A stretch of DNA of 64,000 nucleotides from Streptomyces polyasparticus (GCF_014493765.1 NZ_JACTVJ010000014.1:62001-126000); one strand, 5' to 3'; positions 53,232 through 63,892 are shown, counted from the first letter of the stretch. Numbers and translations are program-made. Notes: a model not told the origin generated them from the sequence alone.

Positions 53232-54002
53232 TCACCCCCGCCCCGCCACCGCCCGCGCGAACACTCCGGGGTTGTCGAACATGACGTTGTGCCCGGCCTC
53301 CGGCACCGTGAGCACCCGGACACCCGCGGCTTCAAGCCCTTCCCTGCCCGGCAGCGGACCGCTCAACTCGCCCTGCAGATAGACCCGTTCCATCCGCGCA
53401 CGCTCGAACATCTCCCGCATCACCGGCTCACTGCCCCGCACCAGACCTGCGGCCGTACGGTGCAGCGCGAGCGGATCCGAAAGCCGCATGGTCGCCGCCC
53501 ACTGCGGGCCGACGTGCTCCAGGACGCGCGCGAAGCCTCCTCCCCGTACGAACTGCTCCTCCGTGTACGAGGCGATCCCGCTGCTCCCCGCGGTGGGCGC
53601 CGGAAAGCGGTCGAGGTTGCCCTCGGTCACGACGAGCCGGGACACCAGCTCGGGCCTGCGGTGGGCCAGGACGATGGCGACCGCGCCGCCCATGCTGTGG
53701 CCCGCGACCACCGCGCCGCGCACCTGCGCCGCGTCGAGCGCGGCGGCCAGCGCGTCCGCATGGCTCTCCAGCGCGTAGTCGAAGTCGTCCGGCCGGTCGC
53801 TGATGCCGTGCCCCGGCAGGTCGACGAAGAGCATCCGGCGGCCGGAGAGCTCCGGGTGCGCCGCGACATGGGCGTGGTAGACGGTCGAGGCCGCCCCGAG
53901 CCCGTGCACGAACACGGTCGCCTCGGCCTTCTCGCTCTCGGCGCCGGACGCCTCCGTCCAGCGAATCATGCTGCTCCGCCCGTCGAACCGTGCCTGTCGC
54001 AC
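53232..54002 (-). CDS. Alpha/beta hydrolase (PadR-controlled)
   Basis: 256 residues from GTG 54002, with AAGGAGGAG just upstream; a longer frame to 54077 overlaps the operator. TVFVHGLGAASTVYHAHVAA (oxyanion), nucleophile elbow AGHSMGGAVA, and catalytic His in PEAGHNVMFDNPGVF. Cytosolic esterase- or C-C hydrolase-like. Divergent from a PadR regulator with a shared palindrome, so presumably induced by its substrate. Confidence 0.86.
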   Translation of the reverse strand: MRQARFDGRSSMIRWTEASGAESEKAEATVFVHGLGAASTVYHAHVAAHPELSGRRMLFVDLPGHGISDRPDDFDYALESHADALAAALDAAQVRGAVVAGHSMGGAVAIVLAHRRPELVSRLVVTEGNLDRFPAPTAGSSGIASYTEEQFVRGGGFARVLEHVGPQWAATMRLSDPLALHRTAAGLVRGSEPVMREMFERARMERVYLQGELSGPLPGREGLEAAGVRVLTVPEAGHNVMFDNPGVFARAVAGRG

Positions 54003-54066
54003 CGGCTCCTCCTTCGTCCGCCCCGGTGGCCGGCCCGCCCCTCGCGGACCGCCATGGCCGGAACCA

Positions 54067-54100
54067 TACATCGACAACGTAGTACTACGTCAACGATGTA
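54067..54100. promoter_or_regulatory. 34-bp operator dyad between hydrolase and PadR gene
   Basis: TACATCG (54067-54073), ACGTAGTACTACGT (54077-54090, perfect palindrome), CGATGTA (54094-54100): both outer and inner arms are perfect, only the two 3-nt spacers differ. Likely PadR binding site. Confidence 0.7.
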
Positions 54101-54144
54101 CCCCGACGGCCCCGAAGAGCCCTTGGATGAGGGACACTGCACGC

Positions 54145-54678
54145 ATGCTGGAACTGTCCCTCCTGGGTTTCCTGTACGAGGCCCCGCTGCACGGCTACGA
54201 GCTGCGCAAGCGCATCACCGCCCTGACCGGGCACGTCCGCCCCGTCGGCGAGTCCACGCTGTACCCGGCGATCAAGCGGCTGGAGAAGGCCGGCCTCCTT
54301 GCCCGCGAGACCCAGCAGGGCGCGGCCGCGGCACCACGGCACGTCCTCAGGCTCACGGACGCGGGCCGCGCGGAGCTGCGACGGCGCCTCGCCGAACCCG
54401 AGGAGCTGGACCTGACGGACGAGAATCGCTGGTTCACGCTGCTCAGTTTTCTGCGGCACCTGGACGACCCGGCCGCCCAGGCCGCCGTACTGCGGCGCAG
54501 GCTGGCCTTCCTCGAAGCGCCGGCGAGCTTCTTCTACGACGGTGAACGCCCGCTGCGGGCCGAGGAGTTGGACGACCCGTTCCGCCGCGGCGTCCTGACC
54601 GTCGCGCGGGCGACCACGAAGGCGGAGCTGGCCTGGCTGCGGGACACGGTCGCCGAGCTTGAGGCGGCGGCCCAGTAG
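54145..54678 (+). CDS. PadR family transcriptional regulator
   Basis: 177 residues from ATG 54145 (MLELSLLGFLYEAPLHGYEL); ATG 54127 adds six residues. The winged HTH spans 1-80: STLYPAIKRLEKAGLLA and the wing AAAAPRHVLRLTDAGRAELR. A helical dimer tail follows (FLRHLDDPAAQAAVLRRRLA). It should repress itself and the divergent hydrolase through the 34-bp dyad. Confidence 0.9.
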   Translation: MLELSLLGFLYEAPLHGYELRKRITALTGHVRPVGESTLYPAIKRLEKAGLLARETQQGAAAAPRHVLRLTDAGRAELRRRLAEPEELDLTDENRWFTLLSFLRHLDDPAAQAAVLRRRLAFLEAPASFFYDGERPLRAEELDDPFRRGVLTVARATTKAELAWLRDTVAELEAAAQ

Positions 54679-54751
54679 GAGTCCGGAGCACCCGGCCCCG
54701 ACCCGCGAGCCCCCACGTATACGGATCCGGGCGCCGGGCACCCTGGACCCC

Positions 54752-57532
54752 ATGGACATCCACGAGTTGAAGCAGGCGCTCGGGCGGGCCGTTCGCGGGG
54801 ACGTCGAGTTCGGGGCCGGGCAGCGGGCGTTGTTCACGATGGATGCGTCCAACTACCGGAGGGTGCCTCTCGGGGTCGTGGCCCCGAAGGATGCGGCCGA
54901 CGTCGCGGCAGCACTCGCCGTATGCCGGGAGCGGCACGTCCCCGTCGTGGCGCGCGGGGCCGGCACCTCGATCGCCGGGCAGGCCACGGGGGTCGGGGTG
55001 GTCCTCGACTTCACCCGGCACATGGACCGGATCGTCGCGCTCGACCCCGAGGCCCGCGAGGCCGTCGTACAGCCCGGGGTCGTCCTCGACCGGCTGCGCG
55101 CCGAGGCGGGCCGGCACGGGCTGACGTTCGGGCCCGACCCCTCCACCCACAGCCGCTGCACGCTCGGCGGAATGATCGGCAACAACTCCTGCGGCTCGCA
55201 CTCGGTGGCCTGGGGGACGACCGCCGACAACGTACGGAGCGTCGACGTGCTCTCGTACGGCGGCGAGTCCTTCCGGCTCGGGCAGGGCTGGGACGGTGCA
55301 CCGCAGCAGCTCAAGCCGCTCGTCGAGGAGCAACTCGCCCTGCTGCGGACCGGGTTCCCCGAGCTGCCGCGCCGGATCTCCGGTTACGCCCTGGACGCCC
55401 TGCTCCCCGAGCAGGGCGTCGACCACGCCCGCGCCTTCTGCGGCAGCGAGGGCACCCTCGGCGTGCTCACCGAGGCCACGGTCGAGCTGGTCGAGGCGCC
55501 GAAGGCCCGCGCGCTCACCGTGCTCGGCTACCGCGACGAGAGCGCCGCAGCCGAGGCCGCCGCCGGACTGCTTCCGTACGGGCCGCTGACGGTGGAGGGG
55601 ATGGCCGCGGACCTCGTACGGAGTCCGCAGCAACTGCCCAAGGGCGGCGCCTGGTTGTTCGTCGAGACGGGCGGCGCGAGTCCGCGGGAGGCGCGGGCGC
55701 ACGGCGAGCGGATCGTCCGGGCCGCCGACGCGCTCGACCATCTGGTGGTCGAGGATCCGGCCGGGCAGCGCGCCCTGTGGCGGATCCGCGAGGACGCCTC
55801 GGGGACCGCGACCCGGATGCCCGACGGCGCCGAGGCCTGGCCCGGCTGGGAGGACTGCGCGGTGCCGCCCGCGCGACTCGGCCCGTATCTGCGGGAGTTC
55901 CGCGCCCTGCTCGCCGGGCACGGGCTGCGCGGCACCCCGTACGGGCACTTCGGCGACGGCTGCATCCATGTGCGCATCGACTTCGACCTGCTCACCGAGC
56001 CCGGGATCGCGCGCTTCCGCCACTTCTCCGAGGAGCTCGCCGAGCTCGTCGTCGCGCACGGCGGCTCGCTGTCCGGGGAACACGGGGACGGGCAGGCGCG
56101 GGCCGAGCTGCTTCCGAAGATGTACGGGCCGGAGCTGGTACGGCTCTTCGAGCGGGTCAAGGGGGTGTGGGACCCGGACGACGGGCTCAACCCGGGAATG
56201 CTCGTGCGCCCGGATCCGCTCGACGCCAATCTGCGCTTCGCACCGCTGCCGCGCGAGCCGGTGCCGGTCGCGTTCGGCTATCCGCACGACGGCGGGGACT
56301 TCTCGGCCGCCGTACGCAGGTGCGTGGGCGTCGCCAAGTGCCGCAATACGACGGTGAGTTCGGGGTCCGTCATGTGCCCGTCCTTCCGTGCCACGGGCGC
56401 CGAGGAGCACTCCACGCGGGGGCGGGCCCGGCTCCTGCACGAGATGCTCGCCGGCGAGGTGATCACCGACGGCTGGCGGAGCGAGGAGGTGCGGGACGCG
56501 CTCGATCTCTGCCTGTCCTGCAAGGGGTGCCGGTCCGACTGTCCGGTCGGGGTCGACATGGCCACGTACAAGAGCGAGTTCCTGCACCAGCACTACCGCG
56601 GGCGCCGGCGGCCCCGCGCCCACTACACGCTGGGGCGGCTGCCGAAGTGGCTGCGGCTCGCCGCGCCCTTCGCGCGCGTCGTGAACGCGGCCGTCTCCGT
56701 GCGGCCGCTCGCCAGGCTCGCGGGACGGCTCGCGGGGATTGCGCCCGAGCGGGAGATCCCGCGCCTGGCGCCGCGTACGTTCCGCCGCTGGTTCGCGCGC
56801 CGCCCGCAGCACACGGAGCCCGCGGTCACCCTCTGGCCCGACACCTTCACCGAGCACCTCTCCCCCGCGGTCGGCCAGGCCGCCGTACGCGTCCTCGAAG
56901 CCGCCGGACTGGGCGTCGCGCTGCCGCCCAAGGGGGTCTGCTGCGGGCTCACGTACATCTCCACCGGGCAGCTCGACCAGGCCCGCGCGATCCTGCGCCG
57001 CACCCTGGACACCCTTGACGTCGGATCGCCCGACCGGCCGCTCGTCGTCCTGGAGCCGAGCTGCGCCGCCGCGCTCCGGTCCGATCTGCCCGAGCTGCTC
57101 GGCGACGATCCACGCGCCCACCGCCTCGCCGCGTCCGTACGGACCTTCGCCGAGGCCCTCGCCGAACTCGCCCCCGACTGGACACCCCCGCGTCTGGACC
57201 GCCCGGCCGTCGGCCAGACCCACTGCCATCAGCACGCGGTGCTCGGGGACAGCGCCGACAAGGAGCTGCGCCGGCGGGCCGGGCTCACCGGGGAGCTGAG
57301 CGGCGGCTGCTGCGGGCTCGCCGGGAACTTCGGCTTCGAGCCCGGCCACCACGAGGTGTCCACGGCCTGCGCGGAGGACCAGCTGCTTCCCGCCGTACGG
57401 GAGGCCGCGGCCGACGCGGTCGTCCTTGCCGACGGCTACTCGTGCCGTACGCAGCTGGAACAGCTGGCGGGACGGGCGGGCCGGCATCTGGCGGAAGTAC
57501 TCGCCGAAGGACTGCCGCCCGAACGGACTTGA
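54752..57532 (+). CDS. FAD-binding and Fe-S-binding oxidoreductase (D-lactate/glycolate dehydrogenase-like)
   Basis: 926 residues from ATG 54752. N-terminal FAD domain: VPVVARGAGTSIAGQATGVG, GPDPSTHSRCTLGGMIGNNS, CGSEGTLGVLTEATVELVE; C-terminal cap: YGHFGDGCIHVRIDFDL, GSLSGEHGDGQARAELLPKM. Fe-S part: CLSCKGCRSDCPVGVDMATY and another Cys region further on, then CCG domains GVCCGLTYIS and GGCCGLAGNFGF. This single-chain layout fits Dld2/YdiJ-type enzymes that oxidise a 2-hydroxyacid into the membrane electron chain. A long antisense frame exists but is a shadow. Confidence 0.92.
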   Translation: MDIHELKQALGRAVRGDVEFGAGQRALFTMDASNYRRVPLGVVAPKDAADVAAALAVCRERHVPVVARGAGTSIAGQATGVGVVLDFTRHMDRIVALDPEAREAVVQPGVVLDRLRAEAGRHGLTFGPDPSTHSRCTLGGMIGNNSCGSHSVAWGTTADNVRSVDVLSYGGESFRLGQGWDGAPQQLKPLVEEQLALLRTGFPELPRRISGYALDALLPEQGVDHARAFCGSEGTLGVLTEATVELVEAPKARALTVLGYRDESAAAEAAAGLLPYGPLTVEGMAADLVRSPQQLPKGGAWLFVETGGASPREARAHGERIVRAADALDHLVVEDPAGQRALWRIREDASGTATRMPDGAEAWPGWEDCAVPPARLGPYLREFRALLAGHGLRGTPYGHFGDGCIHVRIDFDLLTEPGIARFRHFSEELAELVVAHGGSLSGEHGDGQARAELLPKMYGPELVRLFERVKGVWDPDDGLNPGMLVRPDPLDANLRFAPLPREPVPVAFGYPHDGGDFSAAVRRCVGVAKCRNTTVSSGSVMCPSFRATGAEEHSTRGRARLLHEMLAGEVITDGWRSEEVRDALDLCLSCKGCRSDCPVGVDMATYKSEFLHQHYRGRRRPRAHYTLGRLPKWLRLAAPFARVVNAAVSVRPLARLAGRLAGIAPEREIPRLAPRTFRRWFARRPQHTEPAVTLWPDTFTEHLSPAVGQAAVRVLEAAGLGVALPPKGVCCGLTYISTGQLDQARAILRRTLDTLDVGSPDRPLVVLEPSCAAALRSDLPELLGDDPRAHRLAASVRTFAEALAELAPDWTPPRLDRPAVGQTHCHQHAVLGDSADKELRRRAGLTGELSGGCCGLAGNFGFEPGHHEVSTACAEDQLLPAVREAAADAVVLADGYSCRTQLEQLAGRAGRHLAEVLAEGLPPERT

Positions 57533-57638
57533 GATGCGGATCCCGTCAGCCGCAAAGTGGTGGAACAGGCCTGACAGAGTGCAGTACATTGGACGCACGA
57601 GTTTAGGATGATGCACTGTAGCCGACAGGGAGCGCACC

Positions 57639-58604
57639 GTGACCGCACACCCGGGGACCGAGAGCCAGGTCGCCGACCGCGCAGTCGCCGCCGGAGCGGC
57701 CGTCACCGAACCCGAGGCGCTCGGCGCGCTCGGCCGGCTCCGCAAGCGGGGCGGCCAGGGGTCGGTCGGCGCCATCGGCCTGGTGCTCGCGGCCGGGTTC
57801 TCCGTGCAGTTCGGCGCCGCGATCGCGGTGATGCTGATGCCCCGCGCCGGTGCGATCGGTGTGGTCACGCTGCGCCTGGTGGCCTCCGCGCTGGTGCTCC
57901 TGCTCGTCTGCCGCCCCAAGCTGCGCGGGCACTCGCGTACGGACTGGGGCACGGTGGTCGCGTTCGGCCTGGCGATGGGCGCGATGAACACGCTCTTCTA
58001 CCAGGCCGCGGACCGTATCCCGCTCGGCATCGCGGTCACCCTCGAAGTGCTCGGACCGCTCGCGCTCTCCGTGATCGCCTCACGGCGCGCAGTCAACGCG
58101 GTGTGGGCGGGCCTCGCCCTCATCGGTGTCTTCCTGCTCGGCGGCGCGGGCGGCCTCGGCTCGCTCGATCTCGTCGGTGCGGCGTTCGCGCTCGCGGCGG
58201 GTGCGATGTGGGCGGCGTACATCATCTTCAGCTCGAAGACCGGGCGGCGCTTCCCCTCGGCCGACGGGCTCGCGCTCGCGATGGGTGTGGCGGCCGTGTT
58301 CAGCCTGCCGCTCGGTATCGCCGAGGCCGGCTCGAAGCTGCTCGTGCCGAGCACGATGCTGCTCGGGCTCGGGGTCGCGGTGCTGTCCTCCGTGCTGCCG
58401 TACACGCTCGAACTGTTCGCGCTGCGGCGCCTTCCCGCGTCGACGTTCGCGATCATGATGAGTCTTGAGCCGGCGCTCGCGACGGCGGCGGGCTTCTTCG
58501 TCCTCCACCAGGGGCTGTCGGTCACGGACGCGATCGCGATCGCGCTGGTGATCGTGGCGAGCATGGGGGCCGTGCGAACCCAGGCGCGGTCGGCGTCTCT
58601 GTAG
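57639..58604 (+). CDS. EamA/RhtA-type exporter
   Basis: 321 residues from GTG 57639, with GGAG 6 nt upstream. About ten transmembrane helices (AIGLVLAAGFSVQFGAAIAV, YQAADRIPLGIAVTLEVLGP, FAIMMSLEPALATAAGFFVL). Two EamA repeats; RhtA-like proteins export threonine or homoserine. Closeness to serC may be fortuitous. Preceded by a short palindromic-looking segment with no assigned regulator. Confidence 0.88.
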   Translation: MTAHPGTESQVADRAVAAGAAVTEPEALGALGRLRKRGGQGSVGAIGLVLAAGFSVQFGAAIAVMLMPRAGAIGVVTLRLVASALVLLLVCRPKLRGHSRTDWGTVVAFGLAMGAMNTLFYQAADRIPLGIAVTLEVLGPLALSVIASRRAVNAVWAGLALIGVFLLGGAGGLGSLDLVGAAFALAAGAMWAAYIIFSSKTGRRFPSADGLALAMGVAAVFSLPLGIAEAGSKLLVPSTMLLGLGVAVLSSVLPYTLELFALRRLPASTFAIMMSLEPALATAAGFFVLHQGLSVTDAIAIALVIVASMGAVRTQARSASL

Positions 58605-58623
58605 GGCGAGGCCGGGGCGCCCA

Positions 58624-58687
58624 GGGGCGTCAGCCCAGCGGGGGCTTGGGGGCGTCAGCCCAGCGGGGGCTTGGGGGCGTCAGCCCC
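58624..58687. repeat. 25-bp tandem repeat, 2.6 copies
   Basis: GGGGCGTCAGCCCAGCGGGG-type unit at 58624 and 58649, partial at 58674. Each contains an AGCCC/GGGCT mini-hairpin, between EamA stop and serC start. Confidence 0.8.
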
Positions 58688-58770
58688 CAGAACAACCCAC
58701 CGCCGCGGAGCGGCGGAGCAACCATCTCGCGGGATGGACCAACCGACAACGCGGGACAACGAGCCGCTAG

Positions 58771-59898
<1,128 letters not shown>

Positions 59899-59920
59899 CG
59901 GATACCGCCGCCGTATTCAG

Positions 59921-59961
59921 GCGAAGGCCGGCACTCACCGAGTGCCGGCCTTCGCCTTTTT
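59921..59961 (+). terminator. Intrinsic terminator of serC
   Basis: GCGAAGGCCGGCACT (59921-59935) pairs perfectly with AGTGCCGGCCTTCGC (59941-59955), loop CACCG, followed by CTTTTT. Confidence 0.95.
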
Positions 59962-60238
59962 CATGAGCGCTTTGTTGCGGTCGTGTTGCATTCATTAAGG
60001 CTTCCCAAAGACGCTTATGCACGGCACACGAAAAGCACAGGACTTTGGTCCCTAATACCTGGGCAAAGCGCACCCCAAGGGTTGGGGAAAGCCCGCAGCT
60101 CGGCGGCCCGTCGGAGCGCGGGTCTTTCGGCGAAGACCCCAGGTCAGGGACGTGCGCGCCGGAACCCGCACACCCAGGATGAACCTCATGAACAGTGCAC
60201 CGGGGAACAAATCCCCGGCCCTGCAAGGAGGTTCACCC
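59962..60238 (+). other. 277-bp leader/promoter region of the Ig-like secreted protein gene
   Basis: AT-richer at 59962-60060. A dyad AGGACTTTGGTCCCT is at 60039-60053. GGCGGCCCGTC and GGGTC/GACCC stems follow. No gene seen; a riboswitch was considered and rejected. Confidence 0.5.
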
Positions 60239-61357
60239 ATGCGCAAGGCATTCACCGTTTCGGCGATCGCAGTCGCCGCCTCGCTGGCCATCGCCGCTCC
60301 GGCGACCGCGTTCGCCGCGGACGCGTCTCCGTCCCCCTCGGTCTCGGCGACGGCTTCCCCGTCCCCCTCGGCTTCCGCCACGCCGTCGAAGGACTCCGAG
60401 GGCTTGGCCAAGGCGGACGTCGCGGTCGTCTCCACCCCGAAGGACCCGACCGGCTACAAGGCCGGCGAGCAGGTCAAGGTCCAGGTCGAGACCTCCGGTG
60501 ACGCGAAGGTCACCGGCTCCTCCGACGCCCTGAACGGCATCAGCTTCAAGAAGATCGGCACCGGTACGTACGAAGGCACCGGCACGGTCAAGTCCGGCTA
60601 CGGCATCGGCACGGCCCACCTGACGGTCACCGTGAACTACGGCGACACCGGCGCGCAGGGCTCCGCGACGTTCCTGGTCAACACCGACGGCGGCAAGCCC
60701 ACCCCCGAGCCGTCCAAGGCCTCCATGTCCCTGTCCACGGACGGCGGCAAGGTGGGCGACAAGGTCGGCATCACCATCAAGTCCGGTGACCTCAAGGGCG
60801 ACGCGTACGTCCAGTCCGACGCGTTCGGCGGCAAGGTGAACCTCGTCCAGGACAAGTCGGCCAAGGGCACCTGGCACGGCACCGCGACCGTCGCGAGCAA
60901 CGTCAAGGACGGCTACTACAGCGTCAAGGGCTACGTCGGCTCCACGCTGGTCGACACCGCCAAGTTCGGCACGCAGGGCAACGACAACCCGACCCCGAAG
61001 CCCGGCCAGTCCTCCGTGGCCGTGAACCCGGGCTCCGGCAAGGCGGGCGACAAGGTCGCCCTCACCGTCAACGCCCCGTCCATCAACCCGAAGAGCAACG
61101 TCACCGTGGACTCGACCGCCTTCGGCGGCAAGGTCTCGCTGACCCTCGGCAAGGACGGCAAGTGGCACGGCACGGCGACCGTGGCCGACGTGAAGCTCGG
61201 CCGCTACGACGTCAACTCCAGCACCGGCGCCAAGACCGGCTTCACCGTCACCAAGAACGGCGCCGTCAAGCCCGTGAACCCGTCGGACCACAAGACCCCG
61301 CACGGTTCCGTGAACACCGGTATGGCCCCCGCCTGGGTCGACGTCCGCAATGGCTGA
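60239..61357 (+). CDS. Secreted Ig-like repeat protein
   Basis: 372 residues from ATG 60239, preceded by AAGGAGG. Signal peptide MRKAFTVSAIAVAASLAIAA with probable cleavage after AFA (residue 26). A Ser/Pro/Thr linker, then three related beta-domains (GTYEGTGTVKSGYG; GTWHGTATVASNVKDGYYSV; KWHGTATVADVKLGRYDV). The end (HGSVNTGMAPAWVDVRNG) has no membrane anchor or LPXTG. Overlaps the sortase gene by 8 nt, so it may be its substrate or partner. Confidence 0.85.
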   Translation: MRKAFTVSAIAVAASLAIAAPATAFAADASPSPSVSATASPSPSASATPSKDSEGLAKADVAVVSTPKDPTGYKAGEQVKVQVETSGDAKVTGSSDALNGISFKKIGTGTYEGTGTVKSGYGIGTAHLTVTVNYGDTGAQGSATFLVNTDGGKPTPEPSKASMSLSTDGGKVGDKVGITIKSGDLKGDAYVQSDAFGGKVNLVQDKSAKGTWHGTATVASNVKDGYYSVKGYVGSTLVDTAKFGTQGNDNPTPKPGQSSVAVNPGSGKAGDKVALTVNAPSINPKSNVTVDSTAFGGKVSLTLGKDGKWHGTATVADVKLGRYDVNSSTGAKTGFTVTKNGAVKPVNPSDHKTPHGSVNTGMAPAWVDVRNG

Positions 61358-61967
61358 GATCCGCACCCGCCGCACCCGTGCGGCCACGTTCGCTGTGGTG
61401 GCGGCGCTCTCCGTCGCCGCCGCCGCGGGCTGTTCCGCGGGGGCCAAGGACTCCGCCGACAGCGCGCAGAACGCGGCCCATGTGACGCCCGCGTCCGTGC
61501 TGCAGCCCTCGGTGCCCGACCACATCGCGATCCCCTCGATCAAGGTGGACGCCAACCTCGACACCGTCGGTCTCGACAACAGCGGCGCGATGCAGACGCC
61601 GCCGTTCGACAAGCCGATGGAGGCCAGCTGGTACAAGGACGGACCGACCCCGGGCGAGAAGGGCGCGGCGGCGATCGCCGGCCACATGGACACGCCCCAG
61701 GTCGAGAAGGCCGTCTTCTACAACCTCAAGGAACTCAAGAAGAACGCGGAGATCGACATCCGTCGCGAGGACGGCACCACGGCCGTCTTCAAGGTCGACG
61801 ACGTCGAGACCTACAAGAAGGCCGACTTCCCGACGCAGAAGGTCTACGGGAAGACGGACAAGGCGGAGCTCCGCCTGATCACCTGTGGCGGCGACCTCAC
61901 CAAGGACCGCCACTGGGACTCGAACGTCGTGGTGTTCGCGCATCTCACCGGTGAGGAAACAGCCTGA
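61350..61967 (+). CDS. Class F sortase
   Basis: 205 residues from ATG 61350. Lipoprotein-like or membrane anchor TFAVVAALSVAAAAGCSAGA (Cys28). The sortase core has His112 (IAGHMDTP), Cys179 (LRLITCGG) and Arg187 (KDRHWDSNVVVFAH), the normal catalytic triad. It should act outside the membrane on a secreted substrate. Coupled to the Ig-like protein gene. Confidence 0.93.
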   Translation: MAEIRTRRTRAATFAVVAALSVAAAAGCSAGAKDSADSAQNAAHVTPASVLQPSVPDHIAIPSIKVDANLDTVGLDNSGAMQTPPFDKPMEASWYKDGPTPGEKGAAAIAGHMDTPQVEKAVFYNLKELKKNAEIDIRREDGTTAVFKVDDVETYKKADFPTQKVYGKTDKAELRLITCGGDLTKDRHWDSNVVVFAHLTGEETA

Positions 61968-61980
61968 TCAGCCTGATCCA

Positions 61981-62022
61981 CGTGTGGTGGGGCGCCCTTC
62001 GGCAAGAAGGGCGCCCCACACG
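61981..62022. terminator. Bidirectional terminator hairpin
   Basis: GGGGCGCCCTTC (61989-62000) pairs with GAAGGGCGCCCC, extended by GTGTG/CACAC with a 3-nt bulge, between the convergent sortase and ABC permease genes. Confidence 0.8.
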
Positions 62023-62026
62023 CGTA

Positions 62027-62884
62027 TCAACGGCTGAGCCGCTGGAACCTGCGCACCGCCAGCGGCAGGAACACCGCCGTGAGCACCAGCGGCCAGAGGG
62101 CCGCCATCAGCACGGCGTGCTCCTGGATCCAGCTGCCGTCCGAGGCCACGGGATAGCCGAACAGCTCACGGGCCGCGGCACCGGTCGAGGAGATCGGGTT
62201 CCAGGCCGCCACCGTGCCCAGCCAGCCCGGCATCGTCGAGGGCGCCACGAAGATGCTGGAGATCATGGTGACGGGGAAGATCAGGGCGTAGAGGCCGCCG
62301 GCCGCCTCGGGGCTCGGCACCAGGAGCCCCAGCCACACGCCCGCCCAGATCAGGCAGAACCGCAGCAGCAGGATCAGCCCGAAGGCACCGACCATGGCGA
62401 GCGGTTCGCCGTCCGGGCGCCAGCCCATCGCGAGGGCGGTGAGCGCCAGGATCGTCAACTCGGCGCAGGCCACCAGGAGATCGGTGACCGCGCGCCCGCC
62501 GACCACCGCGGACGGGGCCATCGGCATGGAGCGGAAGCGGTCGATGACGCCCTTGGTGGCGTCGTGCACCACGCTGGTCGCGGTGTTCATCAGACCGAAG
62601 GCCATGGTCATCACGAACATGCCGGGCATCAGGAAGTCCCGGTAGGTGGCGCCGGGTTCGCTGCCGGGCACTTCCATCGCGCCGCCGAACACATACGCGT
62701 AGAGCAGCACCGAGACGATCGGGAAGCCCAGCTGCCAGACGATCAGGACGGGCTGGCGCCGGTAGTGGGTGAGGGTGCGGCGGACCACGTTCCAGGAGTC
62801 GGACACGGCCCAGTAGAGGCGGCGCTGTCCGCCGGATTCGACGCTCAGGTCGACCGGTCCGGCCGCCGTCAGTTCGGCGCTCAT
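62027..62884 (-). CDS. ABC-2 type permease (DrrB-like)
   Basis: 285 residues, six transmembrane helices ([60 protein letters not shown]). The [18 protein letters not shown] loop is typical of DrrB. It overlaps the ATPase gene by 4 nt (ATGA at 62881-62884). With the ATPase it exports a drug or lipid. Confidence 0.92.
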   Translation of the reverse strand: MSAELTAAGPVDLSVESGGQRRLYWAVSDSWNVVRRTLTHYRRQPVLIVWQLGFPIVSVLLYAYVFGGAMEVPGSEPGATYRDFLMPGMFVMTMAFGLMNTATSVVHDATKGVIDRFRSMPMAPSAVVGGRAVTDLLVACAELTILALTALAMGWRPDGEPLAMVGAFGLILLLRFCLIWAGVWLGLLVPSPEAAGGLYALIFPVTMISSIFVAPSTMPGWLGTVAAWNPISSTGAAARELFGYPVASDGSWIQEHAVLMAALWPLVLTAVFLPLAVRRFQRLSR

Positions 62885-63861
62885 GCCGCCACCGCCTCTG
62901 CCTCGGCGGGCTCTGCGGAATCCGTACGGTGCCCGGTGAGCCGCAGGAACACATCGTCGAGGCTCGGCCTGCGCAGGCCGATGTCCTCCACCTGAACTCC
63001 CTGGTCCTGCAAGGTCCTTGCCACATCGGTCAGGGCGGCGACCCGGTCGCTCACCGCCGCGTGGACGCGGCGTTCGGCGCGGTCCACGGACGGTTCTCCC
63101 TCGCAGACCCGGGCCACGACCGCGAGCGCCGAGACGAGTTCGGACTCCTCCGCGACGACCACCTCGATCCGGTCGCCGCCGACGGCGCTCTTGAGCGCGG
63201 CGGGGGTGTCGTCGGCGATCGCCCGGCCCTGGTCGATCACGGTGATGCGGGAGGCCAGCCGGTCCGCCTCCTCGAGGTACTGCGTGGTCAGGAGCACGGT
63301 GGTGCCGCCCTCGACCAACGCCCTTACCGCCGCCCAGACTTCACCCCGCCCGCGCGGGTCGAGGCCCGTCGTCGGCTCGTCCAGGAAGAGCACCTCGGGC
63401 GCGAGGATCATCGACGCGGCGAGGTCGAGCCGGCGGCGCATACCGCCGCTGTAGTCGCCGACGCTCTTGGCGGCGGCGTCCACCAGGTCGAACCGCTCCA
63501 AGAGTTCGGCCGCGCGCAGCTTCGCGCGGCGCCCGCCGAGGTGAAAGAGCCGGCCGAACATCTCCAGGTTCTGCCGCCCGCTGAGCATCTCGTCCACCGC
63601 CGCGTACTGCCCCGCGAGGCCGATCCTCGCCCGTACGCCACGGGGGTCCTTGCGGACGTCGACGCCCGCCACCTCGGCGCGGCCGCCGTCCAGCCCGAGC
63701 AGGGTGGCAAGGGCGCGCACCGCGGTGGTCTTGCCCGCGCCGTTCGGGCCGAGCAGCCCGTGCACGGTGCCGCGGCGGACGGTCAGGTCGAAGCCGTCCA
63801 GGGCGCGCTTCTCGCCGTACCTCTTCTGCAGGCCTTCCGCCCGCACCGCATGGGTTTCCAC
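62881..63861 (-). CDS. ABC exporter ATP-binding protein (DrrA-like)
   Basis: 326 residues from GTG 63861 ([18 protein letters not shown]), preceded by GGGAGGGA; the frame to GTG 63900 crosses the operators. Walker [18 protein letters not shown], signature [17 protein letters not shown], Walker [18 protein letters not shown]-loop [14 protein letters not shown]. The C-terminal domain [20 protein letters not shown] is diagnostic of DrrA. Energises the coupled permease. Confidence 0.93.
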   Translation of the reverse strand: METHAVRAEGLQKRYGEKRALDGFDLTVRRGTVHGLLGPNGAGKTTAVRALATLLGLDGGRAEVAGVDVRKDPRGVRARIGLAGQYAAVDEMLSGRQNLEMFGRLFHLGGRRAKLRAAELLERFDLVDAAAKSVGDYSGGMRRRLDLAASMILAPEVLFLDEPTTGLDPRGRGEVWAAVRALVEGGTTVLLTTQYLEEADRLASRITVIDQGRAIADDTPAALKSAVGGDRIEVVVAEESELVSALAVVARVCEGEPSVDRAERRVHAAVSDRVAALTDVARTLQDQGVQVEDIGLRRPSLDDVFLRLTGHRTDSAEPAEAEAVAA

Positions 63862-63892
63862 TGGGTCCCTCCCGGGGTCTCGCCAGTCATCT

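Noticed and set aside
54443-57991. A 1182-codon open frame on the minus strand opposite the FAD/Fe-S oxidase
   Set aside because: It is the high-GC shadow of a strongly conserved gene; its residues are Arg/Gly/Ala/Pro-rich without any motif.
59962-60238. c-di-AMP (ydaO-type) or other riboswitch upstream of a cell-envelope gene
   Set aside because: The conserved core elements I know for that class are missing; only generic stems are seen.
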